Virus record (IMG/VR): IMGVR_UViG_3300042515_003295
Coordinates: 1 to 43,730 of that record
Source of the DNA: a virus
DNA: 43,730 nucleotides
Reading direction: 5' to 3' (one strand)
Under the pieces are notes generated by a model, which was given only the letters and a program-made list of their open reading frames with translations, did no database searches and was not told the origin of the DNA. Both the position numbers and the translations under genes were made by a program. Below, in pieces: positions 7,116-14,314 of the stretch (position 1 is its first letter; the number at the start of each line of letters is the position of its first letter).

Positions 7116-7861
7116 TTGCCACCCCCCAGGCGCGCCTTGCACTCGCCGTACACCTTCAGGAGTCGCTCCCGCTCCTCGCCGATGAAGCGGCCGGCGATGC
7201 GGCTGGCCACCTTCGCGAGCTCCTTCGAGTCGGCGCAGGACGTCATCTGCTGCTCCACCTCGTCGGCGCTGATGGGCGTGCCGTCGTCCTTCACCTTCTT
7301 CGCAGGCGCGGGCGTGGACGCCGGAGCAGGAGGCGGCTTCGCGGGCTGCCGCGGCGCCGGAGGCGAGGGGCGCTGGGTCGACTGCGGCGGCCCATGGGGC
7401 GCGACGTCCGCCAGCACCTGCTCCTCGTTCTCGTCGTCCTGGGTGACGCCCAGCATGGCGGACAGCCCGTACCGCCGGCCGTAGCTGATGACGGCGCCGA
7501 TTCCCTGCGGGTCCGTGCGCACCAGCGGGAGCTCGACGACGGACGCCAGCCAGTCACCCGAGGCATGGAGGACGCGCGTCTCCACGGTGACGACTCGCTT
7601 CGCGTTGTCCACCGTCGGCAGCTGCACGATGGCGATGCCGGCGTCCGCGCAGGGCTGCCGGATGACGTCCCAGATGGCGGCGAGGGTGGCGTACCTGAAG
7701 GCGTACCGGCCCTTCTCGCTGCGCACCTCGACGTCCCTGTCCTTCCCCACCGAGTGAAGGCGCGCCTGCACCTTCACCAGCGCCGCCGCCAGCTGGGCGC
7801 TCGGCGCAGGGCGCAGGGGCTTCGAGCTCGCCACCTCGAGGGCCACGGGCTCGACGCTCAC
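7112..7861 (-). CDS. erf: ERF-family single-strand annealing protein
   Basis: 249 residues from GTG 7861, overlapping the preceding stop by GTGA. The ERF core is residues 20-146, with YATLAAIWDVIR and the diagnostic QGIGAVISYGRRYGLSAMLG. A Pro/Ala-rich linker (about 155-195) leads to a basic C-terminal helical domain, the usual two-domain layout. ERF proteins anneal complementary single strands during phage recombination and genome circularisation. The partner nuclease is encoded immediately downstream. The long in-frame upstream extension has no coding character and is rejected. Confidence 0.92.
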   Translation of the reverse strand: MSVEPVALEVASSKPLRPAPSAQLAAALVKVQARLHSVGKDRDVEVRSEKGRYAFRYATLAAIWDVIRQPCADAGIAIVQLPTVDNAKRVVTVETRVLHASGDWLASVVELPLVRTDPQGIGAVISYGRRYGLSAMLGVTQDDENEEQVLADVAPHGPPQSTQRPSPPAPRQPAKPPPAPASTPAPAKKVKDDGTPISADEVEQQMTSCADSKELAKVASRIAGRFIGEERERLLKVYGECKARLGGGK

Positions 7862-8190
7862 AGGGCACCCCCCTGCATGGCCCAGCGCTCCATCCTCGAC
7901 TCGATGCTCGCCGCGTGCAGGGCCGCCGCCGCTGACGACGCGCCGCCGGACACCTGGGTGGCACGCACCGGCTCCCCGCCCTCGACGCGAGCGAGGCGCC
8001 ACGTCACCAGCGGGAGGCCCCCACAGAGGACGTCACTCGGCGCGCGCCGCACCTCAACGGACGGCTCGAACTCGCACCCGGACACCGTCAGTCGGCACCA
8101 AAGCCGATGCACCGTCGCGCCGTGCTCCTCCGACTTTTCGTCGTGGAGCCACCCTTCTGGAACAACCACCTCGCAGTGTCTGCACTCCAT
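7858..8190 (-). CDS. Cys-rich small hypothetical protein, first gene of the minus operon
   Basis: 110 residues from ATG 8190. CRHC near the N terminus plus two further cysteines (LWCRLTVSGCEF) could bind a zinc ion. It lies about 80 bases downstream of a promoter-like element on the same strand and overlaps the ERF gene by GTGA, so it is the leading gene of the recombination operon. No family is recognised. Confidence 0.55.
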   Translation of the reverse strand: MECRHCEVVVPEGWLHDEKSEEHGATVHRLWCRLTVSGCEFEPSVEVRRAPSDVLCGGLPLVTWRLARVEGGEPVRATQVSGGASSAAAALHAASIESRMERWAMQGGAL

Positions 8191-8267
8191 GTCCCACCAC
8201 CTCGGCCCGAAGGCCCGTTGCAGCGTGCAGGCTCGCGCGCTGCGCCGCGTGTCGCGCGGTGCGGGTG

Positions 8268-8296
8268 GTATTGCACAACGAAAGGTGCTAGGTCAA
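8268..8296 (-). promoter_or_regulatory. Predicted promoter of the minus-strand operon
   Basis: On the minus strand TTGACC (8296-8291), a 17-base spacer and CAATAC (8273-8268). The -35 is close to consensus and the -10 weak. The same arrangement, TTGAC with 17 bases then CAATA, occurs at 15569-15597. It lies in the divergent gap between the minus operon and the ribbon-helix-helix gene, whose product could bind here. Confidence 0.45.
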
Positions 8297-8338
8297 GCGC
8301 CACGCGCCGCATTCTCGCGACGCACACCAAGGAGAGGT

Positions 8339-8578
8339 ATGAAGCGCCAGTCCCCGTTCAAGGAGTCGTCCATGAAGCCAGTCGTTCCGCCCGGAATCGC
8401 TTGGACTCGCACGTCCGTTACGCTGCCGACGGCGCTGCTGGCGGAGTTGGAGGTGGAGCGAGAGCAGGTCAACGCCGACCGGCAGATGCCCGACAAGCTG
8501 AGCCGCGACGCCTTCCTGCGCGTGCTGTTGGAGTGGGCGCGCGATGAGCTCCGCTCGCAGCGCAAGAAGAACCACTGA
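8339..8578 (+). CDS. Ribbon-helix-helix regulator
   Basis: 79 residues from ATG 8339, preceded by AAGGAGAGG. RTSVTLPTALLAELE is a typical ribbon strand and first helix, followed by a second helix region (LSRDAFLRVLLEWARDELR), the dimeric fold of Arc/MetJ-type repressors. The gene is transcribed away from the minus-strand recombination operon, with the shared upstream region holding a promoter. Since no CI-like repressor is visible anywhere, this is a candidate for lysogeny or early-gene control. An internal Met at codon 12 could also serve as start. Confidence 0.7.
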   Translation: MKRQSPFKESSMKPVVPPGIAWTRTSVTLPTALLAELEVEREQVNADRQMPDKLSRDAFLRVLLEWARDELRSQRKKNH

Positions 8579-8665
8579 TGCGCGCCGCGGCCGAAAAATC
8601 CACCGCGTTGCGTCAGGCCAATGGATTCACGCATCGTACTCTCGTGGTCACTGGCGGAGGGTGCG

Positions 8666-8923
8666 ATGGACGAGGCGCTCGTGGTCCCGCTGAAGCGGGC
8701 AGCACAGTTGTTGTCGGTGAGCCCCCGGACGCTGCGGCGTCTCGTGGGGGCCGGAGTCCTCTCGGCGGTGATGCTCGGCGGTCGGCAGATGATTCCGACG
8801 TCGGAATTGAAGCGCGTCACCCAGCCTCGGCAGACGCGCGAAGCGCCAGCCGGTCAGGCGCGCGGGACGAGGGGCCAGCAGGAGGTCGAACGCCTTCGCG
8901 CGCTGCGCCAGCGCAGGGGCTAG
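8666..8923 (+). CDS. xis: Excisionase-like MerR/HTH_17 protein
   Basis: 85 residues from ATG 8666, chosen over ATG 8621 because GGAGG lies just upstream. VVPLKRAAQLLSVSPRTLRR followed by GVLSAVMLGGRQMIPTSELK is the winged helix-turn-helix of the excisionase/MerR-like family, with the wing residues before 'IPTSEL'. It ends inside the stop of the convergent integrase gene. It probably acts as recombination directionality factor for the integrase; a plain DNA-binding regulator is the alternative. The C terminus is basic. Confidence 0.7.
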   Translation: MDEALVVPLKRAAQLLSVSPRTLRRLVGAGVLSAVMLGGRQMIPTSELKRVTQPRQTREAPAGQARGTRGQQEVERLRALRQRRG

Positions 8924-9981
8924 CCGATGAGCTTCAGCGTGGCCCTGGGCTTCGGCACGTCCAGGGCGAGGGCGGTGTGACCGAGGTCCCGGTAGAAGGC
9001 CGCAGTCGTCCTCGGGCTGCGGTGGCCCAGGAAGTCAGCGATGGCGGCGAGCGGCACGCCGCGCTGGGCGAGCCACGTGGCCACCGAGTGCCGCATCACG
9101 CCCATGTTGAAGGCAGGGACGCCGGCCTGTCTGCAGGCGACGTGGAGCGAGTCCCGGAGCACCGTGCGGGCCGGGATGCTGCCGGCGTCGCGCAGTCGCT
9201 TGGCGGCCTCGAGGGCGGCCTCGTCGGTGAGGGCCACGACGTGGAGCTGCCCCGACTTGTGTTTCACCGCCAGGTTCGCCACGACGCCCTTGCCCTGTTG
9301 CTCGGGCGTGGGCGCGAAGAGTTCGCCCGCCGAGGCGAAGCGCGCCGCCTCGCTGAGGTGGATGCCGGTGGCGGCGAGGAGGCGCAGCACGTCGGCCACC
9401 TCTCCGCGAAGGATGCCCAGGGCCTTCTCGACGTGCTCGAAGGGGACGGCGCGCCGGCGCTGCAGCTTGGCTGGACGGGCCGTGGGCACCGGGAGGTCGA
9501 GGGTCGGGTCCTCCGAGTGGCGCACCAGCCCCTTCTCCTGACGGAGCCATCGGTAGAATCCCTTGATGGTGATGACGCGGTGGCGCTCGGCCGTCTTCCA
9601 CGTCCGCAGGGCGTCCTTCAGGTCGACGAGGCGCAGGGTTCGAAGGTCGCGCCCGGCGAGCTCGAGGAGCCACGCCTCGAGGTACGTCCCGCAGGCGGTG
9701 ACGTGCTCCGGGGTGTTCCGCTTCGCGGACAGCTGCCAGCGCTCGTGTTCGTCGATGAGCTCGGCCGTCAGCGGCACCTCGTCGGCGGCCTCGAAGCGTC
9801 GCCGCGGGTCGTACCTCGTGGGCGCCGACTCGAAGCGCTCCAGCTCTCGAAGCGCCGCGCGCTCGGTGCGACACTTCGTGGAGACGTGGAAGTGCCGTCC
9901 ACCCACCACCTTCTCGATGATGAAGACGGGGCCCCTCTTCCCCTGCCGAACGTAGCCACCCAGCCACCGCTGTCGGTCCAC
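8920..9981 (-). CDS. int: Tyrosine-type site-specific integrase
   Basis: 353 residues from GTG 9981, chosen because GGGAGG lies five bases upstream; TTG 10062 would add 27 residues but has no ribosome site and lies inside the att core. An N-terminal arm-binding/core domain (1-175) is followed by the catalytic domain: KHKSG (Lys242), MRHSVATWL (Arg297), LGH (His320) and FYRD (nucleophile Tyr330). The first catalytic arginine, normally in TGLRxSE, is replaced: the site reads TGIHLSEA (His208). The HxxR histidine is Gly294. The other residues are intact and its position beside attP and a xis-like gene argues that it works. It integrates the phage, probably at selC. Confidence 0.9.
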   Translation of the reverse strand: MDRQRWLGGYVRQGKRGPVFIIEKVVGGRHFHVSTKCRTERAALRELERFESAPTRYDPRRRFEAADEVPLTAELIDEHERWQLSAKRNTPEHVTACGTYLEAWLLELAGRDLRTLRLVDLKDALRTWKTAERHRVITIKGFYRWLRQEKGLVRHSEDPTLDLPVPTARPAKLQRRRAVPFEHVEKALGILRGEVADVLRLLAATGIHLSEAARFASAGELFAPTPEQQGKGVVANLAVKHKSGQLHVVALTDEAALEAAKRLRDAGSIPARTVLRDSLHVACRQAGVPAFNMGVMRHSVATWLAQRGVPLAAIADFLGHRSPRTTAAFYRDLGHTALALDVPKPRATLKLIG

Positions 9982-10056
9982 CAAAGCCTCCCGAAAAGGC
10001 CGTGAGCCTCGAAAGGAATCCAATGAACATCGCTTCTTGCGCTCCGCATTCCGGGC

Positions 10057-10119
10057 CTTCAAAACCAGTGGGACGGCGCGCGAGCGTCGTCCGGGTGGTT
10101 CGATTCCGCTGCTCTACCG
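10057..10119 (+). other. Predicted attP core: 3' half of tRNA-Sec (selC)
   Basis: Reads as the distal half of a bacterial selenocysteine tRNA: anticodon loop CTTCAAA (10057-10063, anticodon TCA), 3' anticodon stem ACCAG, a long variable arm with a perfect 9-bp stem closed by the tetraloop GCGA (10071-10092), T-arm GGTGG-TTCGATT-CCGCT (10094-10110), an 8-base acceptor strand GCTCTACC and discriminator G (10119). The 8+5 acceptor/T-arm layout, TCA anticodon and long arm are specific to tRNA-Sec. Upstream of the loop the 5' anticodon-stem sequence no longer pairs, as expected where the identity block ends. It sits directly upstream of int. Confidence 0.85.
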
Positions 10120-10222
10120 TCTGCAGGATGCGGACGGGTGAGGTCACGGGTGGCCAGCAAGGCTCCCGAAATCATCCCCAGGTCGCTCCCGAAATCCAAC
10201 TGAACGCGCGTGGGGGTGCCGC

Positions 10223-10714
10223 ATGAGCACCGCCACCGTCAGCCGGCAGGACGAGTGGAGCGAGCTCGGCGCCGTCCGTCGCATCGTCCCCTGCCCCGAC
10301 TGCGGCGGCTTTCGGCGAGACATGCCGGGCCCACACTCACCTCGGTGGAACTCGGCCCACGTGCTGGTGGACTGCGCCGGCCGCCCTGTAGGCGACGAAT
10401 GGCGCGTCCGGCGGGAGGTCGTCACCGCCCACCATCCTCCCGAGGTCCATCCTCGAGCCCCAGAAGCACCCGCACCGGAACTCCAGCGGGTGTCCGAGCG
10501 CATCGGCGCCGCCATCGTCGCCTTCGCCCGCGCTCACTTGGGCGAGACGTTCCACGCGGACGACCTCCGGCGTCACGTGCGCGCCGCGGTGGGCGAGGTG
10601 GCGCCTGACTCCGCGTCGCGCATCCTCCGGGACCTCCGCCAGCAGGGCGTCGTCGCCTACGAGCTCGTCTCGCGGGCGAAGAGCCTCTACCGCATCACCG
10701 CGGTGAGTCCTTGA
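10223..10714 (+). CDS. Zinc-ribbon plus winged-helix protein
   Basis: 163 residues from ATG 10223. The N-terminal third has CPDCGG and a further Cys near VDCAG, a possible zinc site. Residues 90-160 (IVAFARAHLGETFHADDL, SASRILRDLRQQGVVAYEL) fit a winged-helix domain. It lies between attP and the replication operon, a position often held by phage regulators, and its stop codon is embedded in the promoter-like element at 10711. In the prophage it would be the first gene downstream of the restored selC. Function is inferred. Confidence 0.5.
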   Translation: MSTATVSRQDEWSELGAVRRIVPCPDCGGFRRDMPGPHSPRWNSAHVLVDCAGRPVGDEWRVRREVVTAHHPPEVHPRAPEAPAPELQRVSERIGAAIVAFARAHLGETFHADDLRRHVRAAVGEVAPDSASRILRDLRQQGVVAYELVSRAKSLYRITAVSP

Positions 10715-10740
10715 CTGACGCGGAAAGCATGAATTACAAG
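10711..10740 (+). promoter_or_regulatory. Predicted promoter of the replication operon
   Basis: TTGACT (10711-10716), 18-base spacer, TACAAG (10735-10740): five of six and four of six matches to the sigma-70 consensus. It is followed by a 120-base leader that contains a strong hairpin before the replication gene. Confidence 0.5.
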
Positions 10741-10800
10741 TCCTGCATCGCTGCGTGTGAGAGCGCGGCTTTCCGAAATCTTAGGCCGCCGTCAGGTGGC

Positions 10801-10848
10801 CGCCCCGCGGCGAGGAAACTCTCACCCTCGCCCGGGGCGTAGTTCTTT
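10801..10848 (+). terminator. Leader attenuator/terminator before the replication genes
   Basis: CGCCCCG-C-GGCGAGG (10801-10815) pairs with CCTCGCCCGGGGCG (10826-10839): 14 pairs with a single bulged C and a 10-base loop, followed by TAGTTCTTT. It lies between the predicted promoter and the ribosome site GAGGAGG of the first replication gene. The T tract is interrupted, so efficiency is uncertain. Confidence 0.5.
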
Positions 10849-10861
10849 CCGAGGAGGACAC

Positions 10862-11821
10862 ATGGGGCGGACGCAGTCAGACAGCGACCCGCTGCCGTAC
10901 GTGCAGGTGGACCGCAGCGTGAAACCACGCGCGGCCCTGCTGGCGGGAGCACTCGGCGTCACCACGCAGCACGCGCTGGGTAGCTTGGTTGAGTGGTGGG
11001 ACTTGTGCGGGGACCCGCGCGAGTTGGAACGCATCGCCGAGGCGACGCCCCCGGGCGAAGAGCCGGCCGTTGTTCTGTCCAGCGACGATGCGGCGCTTCG
11101 CTTCCGCCTGGCGTCCGGTCGCGACGCCGAGCCGATGGTGCTGGCTCGCCTTGGGCTGCTTGAGCCTCTCGAGGACGGCACCTTCCGGGTTCGCGGCATG
11201 TCCAGGTACTTCGACCCGGTGCTGTCCCGCCTGCGCGCCCGTCGCGCGGCTGCCGTCGGCGGGAGGGCCTCCGCGGAGACTCGGAGGGCCAAGGAAGGCA
11301 CCGCCCAGCCGCATGGCGGACGGGGCAGCCGTCAGGAGGTCCGTTCGGACGTCGCTTCGGTCGCCGGTGCAGCGGAACGGAAGCAGGAACCGAAGCGGAA
11401 CGGAAGCGGCGACCGAAGCGGAACGGAAGCGGAACCGAAGCCTAGCGGTCAACGGTCAGCGGTCAGCGGTCAGCGACAGGTAGAAGCATTGGCGCCCGCG
11501 TCGCGTGCGCCGCGCGAGACGGACGCGCTGTGCGCCGACTTCGAGCAAGCCGTCGGCGCGAAGTACGCGTGGCAGGGCGTCAAGGACGGCGCAGCCTTCT
11601 CGAAGCTGCGCAAGGAATACTCCCTCGAGGAGATTCGCGCGCGCTGGCGCGTGGGCTTGCGGGGCAGCGGCTGGCTGCAGGTGCGCACCGTCGCTCAGCT
11701 TGCCGCGAAGTGGAACGACCTCGCCGACGCGGACCGAGCGCGACCCCTCAACACCAGAAGCCCTGTGCCTGCCGAAGCCGTCGACTGGACCAACGCCGAA
11801 GTCGGGGAGATTCCGCTGTGA
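10862..11821 (+). CDS. Replication initiator-like protein containing iterons
   Basis: 319 residues from ATG 10862, chosen for the GAGGAGG seven bases upstream. The N-terminal 130 residues form an ordered, winged-helix-like domain; residues about 140-215 are low-complexity (Glu, Arg, Lys, Ser, Gly), encoded by DNA direct repeats; the C-terminal 100 residues (FEQAVGAKYAWQGVKD, LEEIRARWRVGL) are helical and Trp-rich. This layout, and the gene's position directly before a DnaC-like loader by GTGA overlap, match the lambda O/P type of replication module, where the initiator carries the origin inside its own gene. No direct family is recognised. Confidence 0.65.
   Translation: MGRTQSDSDPLPYVQVDRSVKPRAALLAGALGVTTQHALGSLVEWWDLCGDPRELERIAEATPPGEEPAVVLSSDDAALRFRLASGRDAEPMVLARLGLLEPLEDGTFRVRGMSRYFDPVLSRLRARRAAAVGGRASAETRRAKEGTAQPHGGRGSRQEVRSDVASVAGAAERKQEPKRNGSGDRSGTEAEPKPSGQRSAVSGQRQVEALAPASRAPRETDALCADFEQAVGAKYAWQGVKDGAAFSKLRKEYSLEEIRARWRVGLRGSGWLQVRTVAQLAAKWNDLADADRARPLNTRSPVPAEAVDWTNAEVGEIPL
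11371..11478 (+). other. Iteron array, candidate replication origin
   Basis: AGCGGAACGGAAGC occurs exactly three times at 11371, 11394 and 11417, a period of 23 bp, separated by similar 8-9 base spacers ending CCGA. Directly after follow five 7-bp units, mostly AGCGGTC, at 11444-11478. All lie within the central low-complexity part of the initiator-like gene, as the lambda origin lies in O. Confidence 0.6.
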
Positions 11822-12603
11822 ACGACCGCATCCGAGAGCTGGAGGAGTCCCTTCTCGCCCTGGGCCGACCGCGGCCCTCCTTCGCCGGGTTCGGCGCCGT
11901 GGTGCGCAGCATCGCCGCGGCGCGGGAGTGGGACGCGGCCAACCCGGAGGCAGCGGCGCGCCACCGCGCCATCACTGCCGAGCTGGAGCGCGAAATCAGC
12001 GCCTACGAGCGCCGCGAGGCCGAGGAGAAGCGCATCGAGCGCGCCCTCCGGCACAGCGCGCACAAGCTCGAGCGCAGCGGCGTCGGGCAGCGAGCGCTGG
12101 AGGCAGCGGCGAACGCGCAGGACACCGAAGCGCTTGAGGCGGTGAGGCGCTGGTTGGGCGACCACAGCAAGACTTGGCTGGTCCTCTGCGGGGCGAAGGG
12201 CACCGGCAAGTCCGTCGCCGCCACCTGGGCCGTCCGTGAGGCCTGTCGGACGGGCAGCGACGGTGCCTTCCGGCGCGCCTCGGAGTTGGCGAAGCTGTCC
12301 GGCTTCGACGCTGGCGCGGCGGAGGTGGAGTACCTGAAGCGAGTGAGCCTCCTCGTCATCGACGACGTGGGCGCCGAGACGCAGACGGACTGGGCCAAGG
12401 CGCAGCTCCACGAGCTCGCGGACTACCGGCACGAGTTCTACGGGCGAACCGTCATTACCTCGAACCTGCGGTGGTTCCCATCGAGGGAGGACGCCGCTGG
12501 GCTGGTTGGACGACTGGGGGAGCGCATCGCGGACCGCGTGGCCCAAGCCGGGACCGTGGTGCAGCTGAGCGCCCGGCCCTCGATGCGTCGAGGTACCGCA
12601 TGA
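11818..12603 (+). CDS. dnaC: DnaC-like helicase loader (AAA+ ATPase)
   Basis: 261 residues from GTG 11818 (GTGA overlap with the initiator gene). Walker A GAKGTGKS (125-132), Walker B LLVIDDVG (178-185), sensor 1 region VITSN (213-217) and a late RLGERIADRV arginine motif (232-241) define the DnaC/IstB class of AAA+ ATPases. The N-terminal 110 residues are helical and probably contact the helicase or the initiator. It should load the host replicative helicase at the phage origin, which appears to lie in the preceding gene. No phage helicase is present, so the host enzyme is required. Confidence 0.88.
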   Translation: MNDRIRELEESLLALGRPRPSFAGFGAVVRSIAAAREWDAANPEAAARHRAITAELEREISAYERREAEEKRIERALRHSAHKLERSGVGQRALEAAANAQDTEALEAVRRWLGDHSKTWLVLCGAKGTGKSVAATWAVREACRTGSDGAFRRASELAKLSGFDAGAAEVEYLKRVSLLVIDDVGAETQTDWAKAQLHELADYRHEFYGRTVITSNLRWFPSREDAAGLVGRLGERIADRVAQAGTVVQLSARPSMRRGTA

Positions 12604-12929
12604 AGGCGGCGACCGGCTTCGAGGCCGTCATCCGGGTGGTGATGCGCCGCCTGTCCTGCTCGCGCTCCGACGCGAAGGAGCTGCTGGAGGCCATCGGCAT
12701 CGAGGTGGCGCGGCAGACGCTCCTCCGCAAACAGCGCGTGGTGTGGCCGCGCCTTGGTGCCTTCCGCGTCCACGAGGCGAAGTCCATGCGGCTCTCCATG
12801 GAGGCCTTCAAGCGCGACGGGCGGGTGCCCGAAGGCGTGCCGGACTTCGTCCAGCTGCCGCCCATGCGCAAGCTGCGCTTCCGCCCGTCCAAGAAGCACG
12901 CCCTGCTGGTGCTGTCGGAGGGCGCATGA
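12600..12929 (+). CDS. HU/IHF-like DNA-binding protein
   Basis: 109 residues from ATG 12600 (ATGA overlap). The N-terminal helices (SRSDAKELLEAIGIEVARQTLL) and the following WPRLGAFRVHEAKS correspond to the HU/IHF body and its 'GFGTFxVxxR' strand; the C-terminal LPPMRKLRFRPSKKHALLV matches the end of the HU fold. The DNA-binding arm between them is altered. It may shape origin DNA for the replication proteins encoded around it or help integrase. The assignment is by pattern and is fairly sure at the fold level. Confidence 0.65.
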   Translation: MKAATGFEAVIRVVMRRLSCSRSDAKELLEAIGIEVARQTLLRKQRVVWPRLGAFRVHEAKSMRLSMEAFKRDGRVPEGVPDFVQLPPMRKLRFRPSKKHALLVLSEGA

Positions 12930-13462
12930 GCCCCTTCCTGACGCAGCGACGCGAGGCCCTGGACGTCGTCCTCGAGCGCCCCTGCCTCGCCTCGTACGAG
13001 CGCGCCTTGCGCCTCGTCAGCTGGGCCAATGGGCGCGGGGCGTCGCGTGGCGCCGCCTTCGCCAAGGCCGAGGAGGTGAAGACGCAGCGGCAGGTGGGTG
13101 AGTACGCCGGCCGGGTGATGTTCCGCCCGAGGCTTCTGGCGCGCTCGCCCTTCCACGTGGTGCTCCTGACGCGCGTGGCGCCGCGCGCGTTGGACGACGA
13201 CAACCTCGCCCACGCGCTCAAGGCCGTCCGCGACGGCGTCGCCAAGGGCCTGGGCATTGACGACCGGGACAGCCGAGTGCGCTACGTCTTGGACCAGCAG
13301 CGCGGCGACGTCGGCCAGCACCTCGTCCGCGTGGCGCTGTACGCCGCGCGGGAGTCGGCAGAGGCGCAGGAGTTCGACGCCTCCGACTTCGAGCGCCCTG
13401 TTCCGCCGCCGGTGTCGCGCGGCTTCACCCCAACCCCCAACGTCGTGAGGAGTCGCAAGTGA
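12926..13462 (+). CDS. rusA: RusA-like Holliday junction resolvase
   Basis: 178 residues from ATG 12926 (ATGA overlap). LDDDNLAHALKAVRDGVAKGLGIDD (residues 89-113) carries the RusA acidic set: Asp90-92 with Asn93, Asp103 and Asp112/113. The following strand RVRYVLDQQRGD is also typical. RusA enzymes cut four-way DNA junctions and resolve recombination or replication intermediates before packaging, consistent with the ERF/nuclease system on the other strand. N- and C-terminal extensions make it longer than E. coli RusA. The C terminus is Pro-rich. Confidence 0.82.
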   Translation: MSPFLTQRREALDVVLERPCLASYERALRLVSWANGRGASRGAAFAKAEEVKTQRQVGEYAGRVMFRPRLLARSPFHVVLLTRVAPRALDDDNLAHALKAVRDGVAKGLGIDDRDSRVRYVLDQQRGDVGQHLVRVALYAARESAEAQEFDASDFERPVPPPVSRGFTPTPNVVRSRK

Positions 13463-13689
13463 GTCCTGAGCAGCAAGGCTTCGTGAAGTGCGTCCGGTGT
13501 GGATGCTGGCGTCGACAGGATGGCGTCCGCGCCATTGAGTGGGTGTCGCTACCGGGCGACGTCGTGACGCAGGGACACCAATGCTCGAACGATGCAGTCT
13601 GTGGCCGGCTCGCCGGCGTCGGACAAGGGCGCCTCGATGCGGACGTTGGACAGCCGTCAACCGAAGTACCGACCAAGGAGGACAAGTGA
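13459..13689 (+). CDS. Small Cys-rich protein
   Basis: 76 residues from GTG 13459, overlapping the RusA stop by GTGA and the next start by GTGA. CVRCGCW near the N terminus and CSNDAVC in the middle may form a single zinc site. The C terminus is acidic and probably flexible. It is co-translated between the resolvase and the ParB-like gene. No family is recognised. Confidence 0.55.
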   Translation: MSPEQQGFVKCVRCGCWRRQDGVRAIEWVSLPGDVVTQGHQCSNDAVCGRLAGVGQGRLDADVGQPSTEVPTKEDK

Positions 13690-14306
13690 CGAAGAAGAAG
13701 AACGAAAGGCGATTGGAGATGATGCCGCTCCGGGACATCACCGGCGCGGAGAAGAACCCGAAGAAGCACGCCCACGAGGACATCGGGAAGAGCATCGGCC
13801 GCTTCGGCTACGTCGAGCCGGTGGTGCTGGACGAGAGGACGGGGCGCCTTGTCGCCGGGCACGGCCGAGTCCAGGCGCTGCGCGTGGCGCAGAAGAAGGG
13901 CGATGCGCCACCGCAGGGCGTCGAGGAGCGCGACGGGACGTGGTTTGTCCCCGTGCTGCGCGGCTGGAGCTCGAGGAGCGACATCGAGGCGCAGGCCTAC
14001 CTGGTGGCGTCAAACCACCTCACCACGAAGGGCGGCTGGGAGGACGGCGAGCTGGTCCAGCTGCTCCAGGGTTTGGAGCAACAGGCGGCGCTGGAGGGGA
14101 CGGGCTACACGTCCGACGACATCGCAGCGCTGCTGGATGACTTGGCGGACGAGGCCGAGGAGTCCAGCAACAAGGCGCCGAAGTCCGAGCATGGGCCCGA
14201 CAACGTCTTCCAGGTGCTCGTCGAGGTGGACGGCGAGGATGCGCAAGCGGACCTCATCGGGAAGCTGGAGCGCGAAGGCTTCAAGTGTCGGCCGTTGGTT
14301 TTCTGA
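13686..14306 (+). CDS. ParB-like N-terminal domain protein
   Basis: 206 residues from GTG 13686 (GTGA overlap). MPLRDITGAEKNPKKHAHED, GYVEPVVLDERTGRLVAGHG and R61 form the ParB/sulfiredoxin-like domain, with the AGHGR box at residues 57-61. A helical middle (SDIEAQAYLVASNHLTTKGG) and an acidic C-terminal part follow. The ParB DNA-binding helix-turn-helix domain is absent, so this is not a partition protein; phage proteins of this type usually accompany DNA-modification genes. The next gene encodes an ABC-ATPase/GNAT fusion, supporting a joint role in DNA modification or its targeting (inference). Confidence 0.75.
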   Translation: MTKKKNERRLEMMPLRDITGAEKNPKKHAHEDIGKSIGRFGYVEPVVLDERTGRLVAGHGRVQALRVAQKKGDAPPQGVEERDGTWFVPVLRGWSSRSDIEAQAYLVASNHLTTKGGWEDGELVQLLQGLEQQAALEGTGYTSDDIAALLDDLADEAEESSNKAPKSEHGPDNVFQVLVEVDGEDAQADLIGKLEREGFKCRPLVF

Positions 14307-14314
14307 GGGCGCCC

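Noticed and set aside
10057-10119. Complete functional phage tRNA gene
   Set aside because: The 5' half is missing: the sequence before the anticodon loop does not pair, and there is no D-arm or 5' acceptor strand. It is an att core, not a tRNA gene.
11371-11478. CRISPR array
   Set aside because: Units are 14 and 7 bases, spacers are near-identical, the block is in frame inside a gene, and no cas genes are present.
13686-14306. Plasmid-type partition ParB
   Set aside because: No ParA gene, no central helix-turn-helix domain and no parS-like repeats seen nearby.
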